A DNA stretch of 15,437 nt from positions 12,659-28,095 of the forward strand of contig DKKP01000005.1 of assembly GCA_002455335.1 (NCBI GenBank), read 5' to 3'. The translations under genes and the position numbers were made by a program. This document shows positions 13,320 to 15,437 of the stretch, in pieces (the stretch's first letter is position 1; each line of letters opens with the position of its first letter). Source of the DNA: Anaerolineales bacterium UBA6663 (GTDB taxonomy: Bacteria; Chloroflexota; Anaerolineae; Anaerolineales; UBA6663). A model generated the notes under the pieces. That model was not told where the DNA came from. It saw only the letters and a list, made by a program, of their open reading frames with translations, and did not search any database.

Positions 13320-14630
13320 ATGAAATCGTCTCACGCCTATCTGCTGCCGCTGGCGCTCCTCATGAGCGCCTGCTCGGCCGCCACAGTCCCTGCGGCGACG
13401 CTTGTGCCGACGTTGACACGCATGACGCAGACACCGAGCCGCGTTGCGCCTTCGGCCACGCCATCGCCTGCGCATACGCCCTCGCCGACCGTCACGCCCG
13501 AGCCGACAATCACGCCGTCGCCGACGGCCATCGCGCTGGCGGACCCGAATCGCGATCAGCTGTCGCTCGATCACTACGCGCTGGAGGAGGTCGCCGGCGA
13601 CTTCGCCCGCCCGGTCTTCCTGACCCACGCCGGTGACGGCTCGGGCCGCCTGTTCATCGTCGATCAGCCCGGCGTGATCTATGTGGTGCGCGATGGCGTA
13701 CGGCTCGAAACGCCGTACCTCGACCTCACCGATCGCGTCACCGACGACTCAAACGAACAGGGTCTGCTCGGGCTCGCTTTCAGCCCGTCCTTCGCCGAGG
13801 ATGGGCGCTTCTACGTCTACTACACCGCCGAGGGCGGCGGGGCCAACACGATCGCGCGCTTCAGGGCCGACCCGCTGGCCGATGTCGCCGACGCCAACAG
13901 CGAGCAGGTCCTGCTTGCCGTCGACGACCCGTATGGCAATCACAACGGCGGGATGCTCGCCTTTGGGCCCGATGGCTATCTCTACGCCGGTCTTGGCGAT
14001 GGCGGCGCGGCCGGGGATCCGCAAGACAACGGCCAGGATCTGACGTCGCTCCTTGGCAAGATCCTGCGCCTCGATGTCGCCGGCGATGACCTCGCGGTCC
14101 CGGTCGACAATCCGTTCGACGCTGCTGTCGGTCGGCCCGAGATCTGGGTCTACGGCCTGCGCAACCCGTGGCGTTTCTCGTTCGATCGGGTCACGGGCGA
14201 TCTGTATATCGGTGACGTCGGCCAGAATATCATCGAGGAAGTGGACTATCTGCCCGCCGGGGCCGCCGCCGGCGCCAACCTGGGATGGCGTGTGTTCGAG
14301 GGATCGCAGCCGTACGATGCCTCCGGCCTGGATGCTGTCGATCCGGTCCCGCCCATCCTTGAATATCGTCACGGCGCCGACGGGTGTTCGATCACGGGCG
14401 GATATGTGTATCGCGGTGGCGCGCTGGCGGATCTGAACGGCATCTACTTCTATGGCGACTACTGCAGCGGCCTGATCTGGGCCGCCTGGTCGATCGAAGG
14501 CGAGGGCGCCTGGGTCAACCAGGTTTTCGGGGATGCCGGGTTCCCGATCAGCTCGTTCGCCGAGGACGAGGTCGGTGAGTTGTATGTCATCGACCACGGC
14601 GGCGTCGTCTATCGCCTGGTTTCGCGGTGA
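13320..14630 (+). CDS. PQQ-dependent sugar dehydrogenase-like lipoprotein (GSDH family)
   Basis: A 436-residue lipoprotein. The signal ends in the lipobox LMSAC with C18 as the lipid site, followed by a Thr/Pro/Ser spacer (about 30-75). The beta-propeller of the glucose/sorbosone dehydrogenase family then runs to the end: RPVFLTHAGDGSGRLFIVDQPG, EQGLLGLAFSPSF, H208-N-G-G-M-L-A-F-G-P-D-G, GLGDGGAAGDPQDNGQ, LLGKILRLDV, GLRNPWRFSFD and GDVGQNIIEEVDYL. H208 is the counterpart of the general base of soluble glucose dehydrogenase. Two cysteines (DGCSITGG and GDYCSG) could form a disulfide. The family oxidises aldose sugars using PQQ and calcium; no PQQ biosynthesis gene is here, and some family members do not bind PQQ, so substrate and cofactor are uncertain. 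A GGGGGGAAG stretch 10-18 nt before the ATG is the likely ribosome site. A second gene follows 21 nt after the stop. Confidence 0.92.
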   Translation: MKSSHAYLLPLALLMSACSAATVPAATLVPTLTRMTQTPSRVAPSATPSPAHTPSPTVTPEPTITPSPTAIALADPNRDQLSLDHYALEEVAGDFARPVFLTHAGDGSGRLFIVDQPGVIYVVRDGVRLETPYLDLTDRVTDDSNEQGLLGLAFSPSFAEDGRFYVYYTAEGGGANTIARFRADPLADVADANSEQVLLAVDDPYGNHNGGMLAFGPDGYLYAGLGDGGAAGDPQDNGQDLTSLLGKILRLDVAGDDLAVPVDNPFDAAVGRPEIWVYGLRNPWRFSFDRVTGDLYIGDVGQNIIEEVDYLPAGAAAGANLGWRVFEGSQPYDASGLDAVDPVPPILEYRHGADGCSITGGYVYRGGALADLNGIYFYGDYCSGLIWAAWSIEGEGAWVNQVFGDAGFPISSFAEDEVGELYVIDHGGVVYRLVSR

Positions 14631-14651
14631 TGGCGCATTGGGATTCTGAGC

Positions 14652-15359
14652 ATGGACCCTTTTGAACTTCCGTCGGCCGCGATCGGTTACCCGGTCACCT
14701 TGCATCAGGTCCGCGAGTTGCGTTTGATCGGGCGGGCCGATCTGGCCTATTGGCGCCACCAGCTACGCGGTGAAGCCCTGGCGCCCGCTGACGTCGAGGG
14801 CGGCGCGGAAGCCGTGCTGGCCGTGACATCAGCCCGGTGGTTGGGCAGGCGCTTCTGCGAGTGCTCGCTATCGGTGTCGATCAGCCGCGACCCGGCCGGG
14901 TCGACGCGCGACGGGCTTTACCTGGCGCAGGCTTACAGCGACGTGGCTGCGTTTGCCTGGGTCGAGCGCAACCTGTTTGGCTCGCCCTATCGCCACGCAC
15001 AGATCGCGTTTGACCCGGCCCCGGCCTGGGGCGTTGAGGTGCAAGGGCCGACGGGTGAGGCCGTCATGGCGCGGATGGGACCGGCCGCGCTCGTCGGGAT
15101 CGCGTCGCTGGCCGAGGACTGGCGGGGTCCACTGGTTCTGCCCAGACTGCCGGGAAGGTCGGCCGGACAATACTTCCGGGCGCGGTTGGCCGGCACAGCG
15201 CGCTACGCACCGTTCGTACACAACCGTGACGGGTTTCGAATCGATGAGGGAGCGCCCGACTCGGCCTGGGCCGTGCTGAACGCCTCGGGGTTCGAGCCGC
15301 ACACCTGGCGCGTCTGTGAAGATGCCCTGCATGCGCGCACGACCAGCTTTGCGCGGTAA
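14652..15359 (+). CDS. Acetoacetate-decarboxylase-like protein, function unknown
   Basis: A 235-residue soluble protein with no signal peptide. The middle part resembles the acetoacetate decarboxylase (ADC) fold: ARWLGRRFCECSLSVSIS, then LYLAQAYSDVAAFAWVERNLFGSPYRHAQIAF, which follows the ADC pattern of a Tyr/Asp strand, a helix and a (F/W)G-x-P-x-x-x-A strand. ADC has a conserved Lys pair in the corresponding segment, supplying the Schiff base; here Tyr-Arg stands at that place, so decarboxylation is unlikely. No close named family comes to mind. It follows the sugar-dehydrogenase-like gene by 21 nt on the same strand and may be co-transcribed, although no good Shine-Dalgarno is seen. Alternative view: an uncharacterised lipocalin-like or DUF2071-like protein. 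The frame itself is secure (uninterrupted, same codon character as neighbours). Confidence 0.75.
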   Translation: MDPFELPSAAIGYPVTLHQVRELRLIGRADLAYWRHQLRGEALAPADVEGGAEAVLAVTSARWLGRRFCECSLSVSISRDPAGSTRDGLYLAQAYSDVAAFAWVERNLFGSPYRHAQIAFDPAPAWGVEVQGPTGEAVMARMGPAALVGIASLAEDWRGPLVLPRLPGRSAGQYFRARLAGTARYAPFVHNRDGFRIDEGAPDSAWAVLNASGFEPHTWRVCEDALHARTTSFAR

Positions 15360-15367
15360 ATGGCGCT

Positions 15368-15398
15368 GGTTGAGGCCTTCATCAACCTCCAGTATAAT
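15368..15398 (+). promoter_or_regulatory. Strong sigma-70-type promoter with an inverted repeat over the -35, firing out of the window
   Basis: TTGAGG (15370-15375), a 17-bp spacer and a perfect TATAAT (15393-15398) give the best -10 in the window. A 6-bp inverted repeat GGTTGA (15368-15373) and TCAACC (15382-15387) covers the -35 and part of the spacer, a natural position for a repressor site; it could also be a weak 3' hairpin of the preceding gene. Transcription would start near 15405, and the gene it serves lies past the end. Confidence 0.6.
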
Positions 15399-15437
15399 AA
15401 ATCCTTCGGTATCTCACATCCTCACTACACCATCCTC

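Noticed and set aside
13749..14759. Minus-strand open frame of 336 codons
   Set aside because: It is antisense to the GSDH-family gene, whose motifs are clear, and has no domain of its own.
1..15437. CRISPR array, tRNA or rRNA genes, insertion sequence ends
   Set aside because: I found no regularly spaced repeats, no cloverleaf-like sequence with T-loop bases, no transposase or integrase frame and no flanking terminal repeats.

Overview
The window is GC-rich bacterial chromosome, densely packed, with 15 supported genes and no RNA gene, mobile element or CRISPR array that I can see. The protein set suggests a Chloroflexota (Anaerolineae-like) genome: exported proteins with long Thr/Pro-rich linkers, a membrane-anchored C39 peptidase with TPR repeats, a DUF4013 membrane protein, an alkylmercury-lyase-like protein and a class A penicillin-binding protein with a long C-terminal extension. 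This taxonomic reading is inference from protein character, with no marker gene to confirm it.

Layout. 19-114 (-) is a 31-residue membrane peptide. 419-1777 (+) is a WXG100-like/LysM/LysM/M23 fusion, convergent with a four-gene minus-strand run read from right to left: GNAT acetyltransferase (6854-6441), SAM methyltransferase (6433-5693), bifunctional penicillin-binding protein (5543-2514) and alkylmercury-lyase-like protein (2478-1786). A repeat-rich divergent region (6855-7025) separates that run from the C39/TPR gene (7026-8375, +). A three-gene plus-strand set follows: cytidylate-kinase-like protein, DUF4013 protein and a small multi-pass protein (8558-10619), closed by a strong hairpin. 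Two secreted proteins lie on the minus strand (11729-11175 and 11094-10702), divergent from murJ (11851-13224, +). A PQQ-sugar-dehydrogenase-like lipoprotein and an acetoacetate-decarboxylase-like protein come next (13320-15359, +). A good sigma-70-type promoter then fires out of the right end.

The theme is the cell envelope: lipid II flipping (MurJ), peptidoglycan polymerisation and cross-linking (penicillin-binding protein), peptidoglycan binding and cleavage (LysM/M23), and several anchored or secreted proteins. The most unusual gene is at 419. It lacks a signal peptide and instead begins with a helical hairpin carrying W-S-G in the turn and a YxxxE motif after the second helix, the hallmarks of type VII (ESX/WXG100) substrates. 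It may therefore be a cell-wall hydrolase sent out by a type VII-like route; no secretion ATPase is in the window to confirm this. A second theme is start-site architecture. Three minus-strand genes have a TANNNT hexamer ending exactly 6 nt before the ATG and no convincing Shine-Dalgarno, as expected for leaderless mRNAs, while many neighbours have clear Shine-Dalgarno sequences.
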